DNA of 64,000 bases. Source: an uncultured Alphaproteobacteria bacterium. GTDB taxonomy: Bacteria > Pseudomonadota > Alphaproteobacteria > Caulobacterales > Caulobacteraceae. Position numbers and translations under genes: made by a program. The stretch spans positions 1 to 64,000 of the forward strand of contig CAIJOB010000013.1 of NCBI GenBank assembly GCA_903822175.1, in the 5' to 3' direction. The number at the start of each line of letters is the position of its first letter. Within the stretch, counting starts at the first letter, position 1. Of the stretch, positions 17,275-24,837 are shown piece after piece. The notes beneath the pieces are model-generated. The model was not told the DNA's origin. It was given only the letters and a program-made list of their open reading frames with translations, and did not search any database.

Positions 17275-18035
17275 GCAGGCGCGCCCTGCGACGGGGTGAA
17301 GCCCTCGAAGATCAGGTTGTCGCAGCCGTCGCGGACGGCGTCCCACTGGTCCTGATTGCGGACGGTCCAGGCGATGACCGGTAGGCCCTCGACGCGGAAG
17401 CCCTTGGCGATGTGGCTCGGCAGCATGTCGAGGCCGAGCGCCAGGAAGTGCGGCTTGGCGATGGTGACGTGCTCAAGCCGCGCGAAGCTCGCCCGCTGTT
17501 CTTCGTCCATGTGCGGGGCGCGCTTGTAGGAATAGCTGTCGAGGCCGCGCAGCACGCCCGGGAACCGCTCGGCGAACCAGGCGTGGGAATAGGGATTGAA
17601 GCCGATCAGGCAGATGGGGCCGTTATGATCGATGATGACCTCGTGGGTCCGCTGCTCCAGCGGTCCGACCTGGCCGTAAGGCGTCTTCAGCTCCACATGG
17701 ACCATGGCCCGGTGGCCGACCTCGACCAGGGCCTCGACCAGCGTCGGGATCCGCTCGTCGGAGCCCTTGAGCCGCATCTGGCCGAGATCAGCGGCCGTGT
17801 GGTCGGCGATGCGGCCCGGCTGGCCGGTCATCCGCTCCAGGTCGTCGTCATGGAAGACAATCGCCTCGCCGTCGGCGGAAAGCTGGACGTCGAGCTCGAT
17901 GCCATAGCCGGCGGCGCAGGCGGCCTGGAAGGCGCCCAGCGAGTTCTCCGGCGCGCCGTCAGGGCTCCACAGCCCGCGATGCGCCACGGGCGGATCGAAG
18001 AGCCGTTCCCAGGCCTCTCCGAAGCGGTCCTTCAC
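17271..18035 (-). CDS. Glycerophosphodiester phosphodiesterase family protein
   Basis: GDPD-fold TIM-barrel enzyme of 254 residues that would hydrolyse glycerophosphodiesters to sn-glycerol 3-phosphate and an alcohol. Catalytic motif: H19-R20-G, E30-N for metal, E47 and D49 in GIELDVQ, and H62-D-D. There is no signal peptide, so it resembles cytoplasmic UgpQ rather than periplasmic GlpQ. It starts with GTG overlapping the ridA stop (GTGA) and its own stop overlaps the acyltransferase start, so all three are translationally coupled. Confidence 0.92.
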   Translation of the reverse strand: MKDRFGEAWERLFDPPVAHRGLWSPDGAPENSLGAFQAACAAGYGIELDVQLSADGEAIVFHDDDLERMTGQPGRIADHTAADLGQMRLKGSDERIPTLVEALVEVGHRAMVHVELKTPYGQVGPLEQRTHEVIIDHNGPICLIGFNPYSHAWFAERFPGVLRGLDSYSYKRAPHMDEEQRASFARLEHVTIAKPHFLALGLDMLPSHIAKGFRVEGLPVIAWTVRNQDQWDAVRDGCDNLIFEGFTPSQGAPA

Positions 18036-18493
18036 CGGACCGCCACCACCGCGTCGACCTCGACCGCGAAGTTCATCGGCAGGCGGTAGACGCCCACGGC
18101 CGAGCGGGCATGGCGGCCGGCGTCGCCGAACGCCTCGACCATCAGGTCGGAGCAGCCGTTGATCACCTTGGGGATCTCGAAGAAGCCGGGGCCAGCCTGG
18201 ACGAAGCCGCCGAGCTTCACCACGCGGACGATGCGGTCCAGGTCGCCCTCGCAGGCGGCGCGCATCTGGGCCAGCAGCGACAGGCCGCAGAGCCGGGCCG
18301 CGGCGACGGCGGCGGCCAGGTCCACGTCCTCGCCGACCACGCCCTTGATGCCGCCGTTGGCGTCGAGCGAGACCTGGCCGGAGATGTGGACGAGATCGCC
18401 GACCCGTACGAACGGGACGTAGTTGGCGACGGGGGCGTTGGGCTGCGGCAGGACGACGCCCGCGGCGGCCAGTCGGTCTTCGATCTGGGACAT
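18032..18493 (-). CDS. RidA (YjgF/YER057c) family protein
   Basis: Enamine/imine deaminase family protein of 153 residues. Family signs: a strand with VRVGDLVHISGQVS, a central L-x-R-I-V-R-V-V-K-L-G-G-F-V, and the Arg of HARSAVGVYRLP that binds the substrate carboxylate in RidA. The length exceeds E. coli RidA (128) and fits the longer RidA-related subgroup. It is first in the ridA-GDPD-acyltransferase operon and shares a 4-base overlap with the next gene. Deamination of reactive imines is inferred from the family. Confidence 0.88.
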   Translation of the reverse strand: MSQIEDRLAAAGVVLPQPNAPVANYVPFVRVGDLVHISGQVSLDANGGIKGVVGEDVDLAAAVAAARLCGLSLLAQMRAACEGDLDRIVRVVKLGGFVQAGPGFFEIPKVINGCSDLMVEAFGDAGRHARSAVGVYRLPMNFAVEVDAVVAVR

Positions 18494-18541
18494 GGGGGAA
18501 CGTCTAGCGCTCCGTCCGTGGCGAGAACAGACCCCACAACG

Positions 18542-18570
18542 AAAAGGGCCGGAGCATTGCTCCGGCCCTT
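18542..18570 (-). terminator. Rho-independent terminator downstream of the phasin gene
   Basis: A perfect 12-bp stem (AAGGGCCGGAGC with GCTCCGGCCCTT) closes a three-base loop; on the minus strand it ends in TTTTC. It lies about 50 bases after the phasin stop and between the phasin gene and ridA, so it ends the phasin transcript. Confidence 0.85.
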
Positions 18571-18620
18571 CAACCCCAAACGCTACGCGGGGCGATACTA
18601 CACTCGGGGGGAGTGTTGGT

Positions 18621-19055
18621 TTAGCGGGCGGCCTGCAGGCGCTCGACCATGGCGGTCACGCGCTCGTTCAGCGGCTTCATGCTGTCCTTCACCGAGGCCG
18701 AGACGGTCTCGGACATGCGGCCCATTTCGGCCATGTAGGCTTCCAGCGCCGACTTGGCGAAGGAGGTCTGCAGCTCGACGACTTCCTGCACGCTCTTGGC
18801 GGTGGTCAGCGACTTGGCGGCGGCGACCTGGGTCTCGAAAGAGGTCTTGGAGTAGGCCATGGCCTGCGCGCCCAGAGCTTCGGCGCCCTTGGTGGCGGCG
18901 GTCACCGAGGCGACGACGGCTTCCAGGTTCTTCTTGGAATGGGCGTTGGCGTCGTTCAGCGCGGCGAGGGTCTTTTCGACGCCGTCCTTGAAGGCGACGT
19001 TCGAAGCGGCGGTGAATTGATCGACGGTGGTCTTGACGGCGTCAGCGGCGGCCAT
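18621..19055 (-). CDS. Phasin family protein (PHA granule-associated)
   Basis: Amphipathic helical protein of 144 residues, Ala/Ser/Lys rich, without signal peptide. The pattern K-N-L-E-A-V-x-A-S, A-x-Y-S-K-x-S-F-E, A-A-K-S-L-T-x-A-K-S-V-Q-E-V-V-E-L-Q and F-A-K-S-A-L-E is typical of phasin-2 proteins that coat polyhydroxyalkanoate granules. A monocistronic unit: own terminator downstream and a strong paired inverted-repeat operator about 95-135 bases upstream. PHA synthase genes are not in this window. Confidence 0.9.
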   Translation of the reverse strand: MAAADAVKTTVDQFTAASNVAFKDGVEKTLAALNDANAHSKKNLEAVVASVTAATKGAEALGAQAMAYSKTSFETQVAAAKSLTTAKSVQEVVELQTSFAKSALEAYMAEMGRMSETVSASVKDSMKPLNERVTAMVERLQAAR

Positions 19056-19359
19056 GGGTTCAATCCTTGGGTTCGGGGCGCGGCGGTCGCCGCAGGCGGG
19101 AGAATCACGGATGGGGCATGCGCCCCTGAAGACACCGGCGTTCTCCCATGTTGCAGTGCAGCAGTCAACAGCTTTTTGTGCAGTGCAACATTACGTATTT
19201 TCGTTGTTTTTATGAAAGAAATATCTGCCGCGCCGCGGGCGCGACAAAAGAGCCCGTTCAACTCCTGTTTACTCTAATTTCAGGTTCGGGCTGTCATGGT
19301 AGGGACATTCAAGGGCGGTCCAGCGGCCGTTCGCAAACCTTTGATTCGACGGACGAAGC
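19056..19359. other. Divergent intergenic region phasin/D,D-carboxypeptidase
   Basis: 304 bases without a gene between two divergent starts. Besides the paired operator, the part from 19190 to 19260 is AT-rich (for example a run with ttacgtattttcgttg) and could hold the promoters. Right of 19300 there is an ordinary leader with GGACGAAGC before the ATG at 19360. I see no RNA gene or riboswitch in it. Confidence 0.6.
19148..19191. promoter_or_regulatory. Paired operator upstream of the phasin gene (PhaR-like candidate)
   Basis: Two 13-bp sites face each other: ATGTTGCAGTGCA (19148-19160) and TGCAGTGCAACAT (19179-19191). They are inverted copies with one central mismatch, and each contains a near-palindromic TGCAGTGCA core. 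Their 31-bp spacing equals about three helical turns, so bound proteins would lie on the same face. TGC/GCA-rich sites upstream of phasins are known targets of PhaR repressors, so that is the favoured regulator; this is inference. Confidence 0.6.
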
Positions 19360-20646
19360 ATGATCAAGCCCGCCCGCCGCCTGTTCCTAGCGTTAGGTCT
19401 GGCCGCCGCTACCGCCCTCTCCTCCCTCGCCACGCCGGCGAGCGCGCAGCTGCCCAACTTCCAAGAGCTGCTGGCCGCGTCGCAGACCAAATATGCGGCG
19501 GTCGTGGTGGACGCGAAGTCGGGCGAAATCCTCTACGCCAAGCACGCCGACAGCCCGCGCTATCCCGCGTCGATCACCAAGATCATGACGCTCTACCTGA
19601 CCTATGAGGCGCTGGCCTCGGGCAAGATCCATCTCGACGACCGGGTGCCCTTCTCGCCGCATGCCGCCGCGCAGGCGCCGTCGAAGCTGGGCGTGCGTCC
19701 GGGCGACTCGATCACGGTCAATGAAGCCATCGAATCCATGACCACGCTCTCGGCCAACGACGCCGCGGTGGCCATGGGCGAGAAGATCGGCGGCACCGAG
19801 AGCCGCTTCGCCGCCCTGATGACCCTGCGCGCCCAGGAGCTGGGCATGCAGAACACCCATTTCGCCAACGCCAACGGCCTGCCCGACAGCCGCAACATCA
19901 CCACGGCGCGGGACATCGCGATCCTGTCGCGGGCGGTGATGCGGGATTACCCGCAGTATTATCACTACTTCAGCCTGGAGGCCTTCGACTTCCGAGGTCG
20001 CGACATCGGCAGCCACAACCACCTCTTGGGGCCCGGCGTCGACGGCCTGAAGACCGGCTTCACCAACGCGTCCGGCTTCAACATCGCCATCTCTGGCGTG
20101 AAGGATAACCGCCGCCTGATCGTGGTGGTGATGGGCGGCCCGACCCGGGTGGCGCGCGACCAGAACGCCGAGGATCTGCTGCAGACCGGCTTCAGCGTCA
20201 TGCACCGCCGCGCCATGGGCGAGAAGATCGTCGTCGCCCAGAACCAGTTCGAACCGACCGAGCTCAACGGCCCGATCGTCCGCCCACCTGTGGAACAGGG
20301 CGACGGCGACCAGGACAGCCTGAAGATCCAGCTGACCGGCGCGCCCCGCGCCCAGGCGGCCGGCAAGCTCGAGGTCATGGGCCGCAAGGGTCACGACGCC
20401 AAGGCGATCAAGGCCAAGTGGGCCGTCCAGGTCGGCGAGTTCCGCTCCAAGTCCGACGCCCACGCCCAGATCGCGCTGGTCGAGAAGAAGTTCGGCGACA
20501 AGTTCGACGGCGCCCGCGGCGCGGCCGACAAGGTGGGCCGCAAGTACAAGGCGGTGTTCACCGGCTTCACCGAGGGCGACGCCAAGGACGCCTGCCACGC
20601 GCTCAAGGCCAAGCGCCTCGCCTGCCTGGTGATCCAGCCGGCCTAG
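19360..20646 (+). CDS. D-alanyl-D-alanine carboxypeptidase (S11) with SPOR domain
   Basis: Low-molecular-weight penicillin-binding protein of 428 residues that trims peptidoglycan pentapeptides. A signal peptide (about 1-29, ending ASA-Q) leads to the S11 domain with S71-I-T-K74, S131-A-N133 and K231-T-G. A SPOR domain at about residues 350-428 (starting WAVQVGEF) binds denuded glycan at the division site and targets the enzyme there. No C-terminal amphipathic membrane anchor is seen, so the SPOR domain may replace it. It is monocistronic and divergent from the phasin gene. Confidence 0.94.
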   Translation: MIKPARRLFLALGLAAATALSSLATPASAQLPNFQELLAASQTKYAAVVVDAKSGEILYAKHADSPRYPASITKIMTLYLTYEALASGKIHLDDRVPFSPHAAAQAPSKLGVRPGDSITVNEAIESMTTLSANDAAVAMGEKIGGTESRFAALMTLRAQELGMQNTHFANANGLPDSRNITTARDIAILSRAVMRDYPQYYHYFSLEAFDFRGRDIGSHNHLLGPGVDGLKTGFTNASGFNIAISGVKDNRRLIVVVMGGPTRVARDQNAEDLLQTGFSVMHRRAMGEKIVVAQNQFEPTELNGPIVRPPVEQGDGDQDSLKIQLTGAPRAQAAGKLEVMGRKGHDAKAIKAKWAVQVGEFRSKSDAHAQIALVEKKFGDKFDGARGAADKVGRKYKAVFTGFTEGDAKDACHALKAKRLACLVIQPA

Positions 20647-20797
20647 CCTCCTCTCGCGACCCATCGGAGATGAACAGGCGCTGGCCCATTGAACGCGGTT
20701 ACGCGTCCAGCGGTTTGCGCTAATCTCCAGCTTCAGGTTGCTCCCGCGACGTGGATGTTTGCGCGGGACGCGCGCGGCGCGGGGAGGATCCGACAAG

Positions 20798-21979
20798 ATG
20801 AGGTCGAGTACTTTCACGGCTTTGTTGATGGCGGCAGGTGTGTGCCTCGCGGTCACCCCGGCCCTGGCTCAGGACCTCAAGGTTCGGCCCGGCACCGATC
20901 GTGTCGAGGGCGCGCCGGGCTCGCTGCAGGACGTGGCGGCGCCCGCGCCGATCCTCGGACCGCGCCTTTCGCCTGCCTTCTCACCGCCGCGCTTCAACGG
21001 CAAGCCCGACTTCGGCGGGGTGTGGAACAACGAGACGATCACCGGCGTCAGCCGCGCGCCGGCGTTCGGCGGGCGGCTTCTCCTGACCGAGGCAGAGACC
21101 CGAAGTATCGAGGGCGCCAACGACAAGCTGATCGCCCGCGCCAGCGCGCCCACAAAGGCCGGAGCCACCATCAAGGACATCGAGGCCGGCGACACCTGCT
21201 CGGGCGGCCGTTCGGGCGCAGCCCAGGTCTGCAACTATGATGCGGCCTGGACGGCGCCCGGCGACAAGGTGATGCGGGTCAACGGCCAGCCGCGCACCTC
21301 GCTGCTGACCACGCCGGACGGCCAGTATCCGAAAGCCAAGCGTCAGGAGACCGCGGCGGAGCGTGAGCGCCGCCTCCAGGCGAACGTGGGCGAAGGCGGG
21401 GAAGGCAGCGCCGCCGAACGCAACCGCGGACCGCAGAACGACAACCCCGAAACCCGCGGCCTCGCCGAGCGCTGCGTCGTCGTGCGGCAAAGCCCGCCGA
21501 TGTTCCACGGGCTCTATAACAACAACTACTTCTTCCAGATGGCGCCCGACCACGTCGCCATTGTCACCGAGATGATCCACGACGCGCGGATCATCAGGCT
21601 TCATTCCACCCACCGCGCAGACGACGTGCGGCCCTGGTTCGGCGACTCGATCGGCTGGTGGGAGGGCGACACCCTGGTGGTGGAGACCACGAACCTGCCG
21701 CAGGCCCAGGCCTATCGCGGTTCATGGCAGAACCTGAAGGTGGTCGAGCGGTTCACCATGGTCTCGCCCCAGCGGATGAATTACCGCTTCGAGATCGTCG
21801 ACCCGACCATGTGGGACAAGCCGTGGGGCGGTGAGTACGAGTTCGTGCGGGGCGGACGGATGTTTGAATACGCCTGCCACGAGGGCAACTACGGCCTGGC
21901 GAACATCCTCTCCGGGGCCCGTGCTGAAGACGCCGAGGCCGCGGGACGTGAGCAGGGTCAGACGCCAGCGAGGCCGTAG
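20798..21979 (+). CDS. Exported protein of unknown function with PDFxGVW motif
   Basis: The 393-residue product has a signal peptide (about 1-24, ending ALAQ) and belongs by appearance to a family of secreted proteins with an N-terminal KPDFGGVW segment, a GDSIGWWEGDTLVVETTNL block and a C-terminal Y-E-C/A-C-H-E-G-N-Y motif. I recall such proteins being frequent in Caulobacteraceae and sphingomonads, with no assigned activity. The ATG at 20798 has GGAGG about 10 bases upstream; an earlier in-frame ATG at 20738 would put 20 basic residues before the signal peptide. Two Cys pairs suggest disulfides in the periplasm. Confidence 0.75.
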   Translation: MRSSTFTALLMAAGVCLAVTPALAQDLKVRPGTDRVEGAPGSLQDVAAPAPILGPRLSPAFSPPRFNGKPDFGGVWNNETITGVSRAPAFGGRLLLTEAETRSIEGANDKLIARASAPTKAGATIKDIEAGDTCSGGRSGAAQVCNYDAAWTAPGDKVMRVNGQPRTSLLTTPDGQYPKAKRQETAAERERRLQANVGEGGEGSAAERNRGPQNDNPETRGLAERCVVVRQSPPMFHGLYNNNYFFQMAPDHVAIVTEMIHDARIIRLHSTHRADDVRPWFGDSIGWWEGDTLVVETTNLPQAQAYRGSWQNLKVVERFTMVSPQRMNYRFEIVDPTMWDKPWGGEYEFVRGGRMFEYACHEGNYGLANILSGARAEDAEAAGREQGQTPARP

Positions 21980-22072
21980 GTTCCGCCTTGAATTCGAGAC
22001 CACCGACGGCCGCCCGACGGTTGGCTTTCCGCCCGTTCCAAACCTTCGCTTCGACAGGAGTGAGGTCGCATT

Positions 22073-22122
22073 TGCGCCAGTGGCGGACGCTGGCCCCCTG
22101 CCCGAAAGCGGACGCTCCAGCT
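22073..22122. repeat. GTCCGC/GCGGAC palindromic repeat remnants
   Basis: Two degenerate copies of a GTCCGCTTTCGG-type sequence (ggcggacgctgg and gcccgaaagcggacgc) lie between the exported protein gene and the stop of the membrane protein gene. They match the family found on the other side of that gene at 22850-22962. Confidence 0.6.
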
Positions 22123-22136
22123 TCAACAGCGCCAGT

Positions 22137-22829
22137 TCAGCGCAAATCGACGAATGGCCGACACATGGCGGTGTTTGCACCAGCATATCCCGGGACATCG
22201 TCGTCAACGGCTGCGCTCGGCCGCAGGCCCAGACCCTCGGCCTTCCGAACGTAGGTCCCGTAGCTCTGCATGTTGCTGTTGATCTGCTCAGCATCCCAGT
22301 ACGCCGATTTCACTCGGGTCCAGTCCTGATCGCCCAACAGGTCCGGTTCCCGCAGCGGGGCCAATCCAGCCCAGGCAGCGCCTTCTCGCACGGTAAGCTC
22401 ATTCCACATCTGGTAGGCTGTGAAGGCGCTGCTAAGAGCTAGCCGTTCATCCTGTCTCATGTGAGCCAGCGCCTGCCCAGTGAGCGCGATCTGCCAACTG
22501 CCCAGGGCCGCATAGTCCCGAATGTGCCTCCCGATCGGGGCCACGATTTTGAGCGGCTGATGGCGCTCATGTCGCTGGATCAGAACGTGGACCTGGTTGA
22601 GGCGGGCATCGATACAAGCCTGCTCGGCTTGCCGGACCCCAACGACATCGAGAGCCTCCTGAGCCTCAGCCAGTAGCGAGCGCCGCTCCGCCTCCACCTC
22701 ATGACGCCAATGCAGCCACTCGACGCCCTGCTCGGCGCCCAGGGCCGTGAGCACGCCGACCACGATGATCACGTATTCCTTCAGGAACTCGCGGAAGCCG
22801 TGCCAGGGCTTGGGTTTGTGGATGTCCAT
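22137..22829 (-). CDS. Single-pass membrane protein of unknown function
   Basis: A 230-residue protein. After a charged start (MDIHKPKPWHGFREFLKEY) comes one hydrophobic segment at about residues 20-36 (VIIVVGVLTALGAEQ), then a long helical, mostly charged soluble part with QRHERHQ and C-terminal W-x-x-A-Y-W-D-A-E-Q-I. This layout matches a group of uncharacterised proteins I associate with Caulobacterales, of unknown role. I chose the ATG at 22829, which opens with that conserved-looking start; the frame extends to 22904 but that part overlaps palindromic repeats. GTCCGC-type repeats flank the gene on both sides. Confidence 0.7.
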   Translation of the reverse strand: MDIHKPKPWHGFREFLKEYVIIVVGVLTALGAEQGVEWLHWRHEVEAERRSLLAEAQEALDVVGVRQAEQACIDARLNQVHVLIQRHERHQPLKIVAPIGRHIRDYAALGSWQIALTGQALAHMRQDERLALSSAFTAYQMWNELTVREGAAWAGLAPLREPDLLGDQDWTRVKSAYWDAEQINSNMQSYGTYVRKAEGLGLRPSAAVDDDVPGYAGANTAMCRPFVDLR

Positions 22830-22849
22830 GCCGCCCCCAGCGGTGTCAC

Positions 22850-22962
22850 TGGACCGGACTGTAAGCGGACTCGCCGAATGTCCGCTATGGGTCGAAGCGG
22901 ACATCGGCTCATGGTCCGAAAGCGGACCTTTCTATTGTCTGCAATGAGTCAGAAGCGGTCAT
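22850..22962. repeat. Cluster of GTCCGC...GCGGAC palindromic repeats
   Basis: Several related copies in about 110 bases: tgtccgctatgggtcgaagc with its closing arm (22880-22903), catggtccgaaagcggacc (22910-22928) and tgtctgcaatgagtcagaag with its closing arm (22936-22962), plus a partial copy at 22850-22870. On the minus strand they share a form close to TGTCCGCTTCGACCCATNGCGGAC, so each can fold as a hairpin. No gene is contained; this is the region upstream of the membrane protein gene. Confidence 0.75.
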
Positions 22963-22997
22963 CCACGGGCCGTCGAGCGGATGCCCGCTCGCCACCG

Positions 22998-23432
22998 CTA
23001 GTCTTCCAGCAACCGGTCGCGGGCGGCGTTGAGTTGGCTGGCCAGGCCGGTGGTGCCGCCCCGGTCCGGGTGGGCCATGCGGATCAGGCGGCGGTGGGCG
23101 GCCTTGATCTCCTTAGGCGTCGCTTCCGCGCTCACGCCCAGGATCGAGCGGGCCTGCTCGACGCCCATCTCGCTGGAGCTCGGCGGCGGGGCGGCGGCGG
23201 CGGGCGGCGGGCTGGCGATCCGCGCGGTGGTGATCAGCCACAGGCCCATCAGCGCCAGGACGACGGAAACCTCCCAGACGCCGCGCAGGCCGGCGTAGGC
23301 GGCGCCGGCGAAGGCGGCGAGCGCCACGACGCCGTTCAGCAGCCGCCACTCGCGGCGCGGAAAAAACCGCTGGCTGCGGCCAAGACCCACCAGCAGCCAC
23401 AGGATCGCGGCCCCGATGGCCAGGTAGATCAT
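22998..23432 (-). CDS. Membrane-anchored J-domain protein
   Basis: Type III DnaJ-like co-chaperone of 144 residues. Two hydrophobic segments lie at about residues 2-17 and 34-70, then a Pro/Ala-rich linker, then a C-terminal J-domain (about 90-144) with the HPD motif in RMAHPDRGG. C-terminal J-domains after membrane helices resemble the TIM14/Pam18 layout. It would stimulate DnaK at the inner membrane; the client is unknown. It begins 5 bases after the mipZ stop, so it is co-transcribed with mipZ. Confidence 0.88.
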   Translation of the reverse strand: MIYLAIGAAILWLLVGLGRSQRFFPRREWRLLNGVVALAAFAGAAYAGLRGVWEVSVVLALMGLWLITTARIASPPPAAAAPPPSSSEMGVEQARSILGVSAEATPKEIKAAHRRLIRMAHPDRGGTTGLASQLNAARDRLLED

Positions 23433-23437
23433 CGGAG

Positions 23438-24271
23438 TTATTCCGCGGCGATCTGCTCTGCGTCGGAGAACCCCGAGAGGCCGAGCGCGGTCATCAGCGC
23501 CCGCAGTTCCTGGCGCGCGGCCACGTGCTGCAGCGACATCACCACCGGGCGGATGGTCGGCGACAGGTCCGCCACCGTCAGGCCGAAGGGGAAGAGCTCG
23601 CGGTAGATCACCCGGTCGCGCAGGCCGGGCCCGATGCGAAAGCCGACCTTGCGGGAGAGCGTCTCGATCCGCTCTTCCAGGCGCTTGCGGTTGCGGGCCT
23701 CGGTGGGCGCCAGGCGGTTGCGCAGGACGACCCAGTCGATCTGCTTGCGGTCCTTGATGGCGCGGGCCTTGCGGCTTTCCCAGACCGTCTCGGAATAGAG
23801 GCTGTGGCGCTTCAGTTCGAGGGTCACCGGGTCGACGACCCCCAGCATGTCGAAGTCGACGAAGCTGTCATTCATCGGGGTGACAATCAGGTCGGCGCGG
23901 CCGTGGGCGGCGCGGCTGATGGCGGTGTCGCTGCCGGGCGTGTCGATCAGCACGAAATCGGCGCGTTGGCAGACATCGTCGAACGCCTCCTCGAAGCGGG
24001 CCAGAGCCTCGGCGTCGGTGGCCTTGGCGAGCGCGGCGCCATCGGCGCTCAACGGATGCTCGATGGGCATGGGCGCGGTGACGCCATTGGCCGCCGTCCA
24101 CGCCTTGCGGTTGGCGAAGAAGTGGCTGGTCGACTGCTGGCGCAGATCCAGGTCGAGGATCGCCACCTTGGCGTCGGCGTGCAGTAGGGCGGTGGCGGTG
24201 TGGATGGCGATGGTCGACTTGCCGGCCCCGCCCTTTTCGTTGCCGACCACAATGACGCTGGCCTGGCCCAT
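23438..24271 (-). CDS. mipZ: MipZ division-plane positioning ATPase
   Basis: ParA/MinD-type ATPase of 277 residues that forms gradients from ParB at the poles and blocks FtsZ polymerisation. The deviant Walker A is G10NEKGGAGKST20, followed by D-L-D-L-R and the Walker B region L-I-D-T-P-G. Long segments such as GRADLIVTPMNDSFVDFDML and the C-terminal RDRVIYRELFPFGLT match my memory of Caulobacter MipZ closely. I chose the ATG at 24271, 8 bases after GAGGAG; two codons upstream start options exist at 24277-24280. A J-domain gene follows 5 bases downstream. Confidence 0.96.
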   Translation of the reverse strand: MGQASVIVVGNEKGGAGKSTIAIHTATALLHADAKVAILDLDLRQQSTSHFFANRKAWTAANGVTAPMPIEHPLSADGAALAKATDAEALARFEEAFDDVCQRADFVLIDTPGSDTAISRAAHGRADLIVTPMNDSFVDFDMLGVVDPVTLELKRHSLYSETVWESRKARAIKDRKQIDWVVLRNRLAPTEARNRKRLEERIETLSRKVGFRIGPGLRDRVIYRELFPFGLTVADLSPTIRPVVMSLQHVAARQELRALMTALGLSGFSDAEQIAAE

Positions 24272-24383
24272 GTTCATCACTCCTCAAGAGTCGGGATAGG
24301 CCGACTCACTTGCGCCTAGAGGAGCGCCTGGGGCGGAGTCGCGTCAACGCGCGGAATGATCGCGGCCTGTGGAGGAAGTCCCG

Positions 24384-24791
24384 CTACCAGGCTCCCGCTT
24401 CTCTCAGTTGGCGTGCGAGTTCGGTGGGGATGTCGCCGAAGGCCTCGATCGAGAGGTCCGGCGGCGCGTCCTTGGGCTCCAGATAGCGCCAGCCCTGGAA
24501 GGCCCGCCGGGGCGTCGGCGCGACCCGCATCGGGATCGGGTCCAGGGTCACCTCACAGCGGGCGTTGACGCCCTCGCCCACCGTGTTGACCTCCAGGATC
24601 GCCTGGCGGCAGAGGATCACCCCTTTGAACACCCGGTAAAGCGAGCCGCCGTCGACCATCTCCGCGGCGCGCTTGGGGGTCTGGCGGGTGCGCATGATCC
24701 AGGGGCCGCCGGGCTCGCGCGTGCGCTGCCAGTCGAGCAGGTCCTCGACGGTCGCCGCGCCGACGCAGAGCTTGATCATGTGCAGGGCCAT
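24384..24791 (-). CDS. DUF1489 family protein
   Basis: Small protein of 135 residues typical of the alphaproteobacterial DUF1489 family: start MALHMIKLCVGA, the block D-W-Q-R-T-R-E-P-G-G-P-W-I-M-R-T-R-Q-T-P-K-R, Y-R-V-F-K-G-V-I-L-C-R-Q and the end W-R-Y-L-E-P-K-D-A-P-P-D. Function unknown; no signal peptide or membrane segment. I chose the ATG at 24791; the longer frame to 24917 runs into the divergent patatin gene. The two starts are 46 bases apart. Confidence 0.85.
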   Translation of the reverse strand: MALHMIKLCVGAATVEDLLDWQRTREPGGPWIMRTRQTPKRAAEMVDGGSLYRVFKGVILCRQAILEVNTVGEGVNARCEVTLDPIPMRVAPTPRRAFQGWRYLEPKDAPPDLSIEAFGDIPTELARQLREAGAW

Positions 24792-24837
24792 GGGGAAGCC
24801 ATAGCTGCGACTCTCGCGCCAAGCTAGGCTCGCACCC

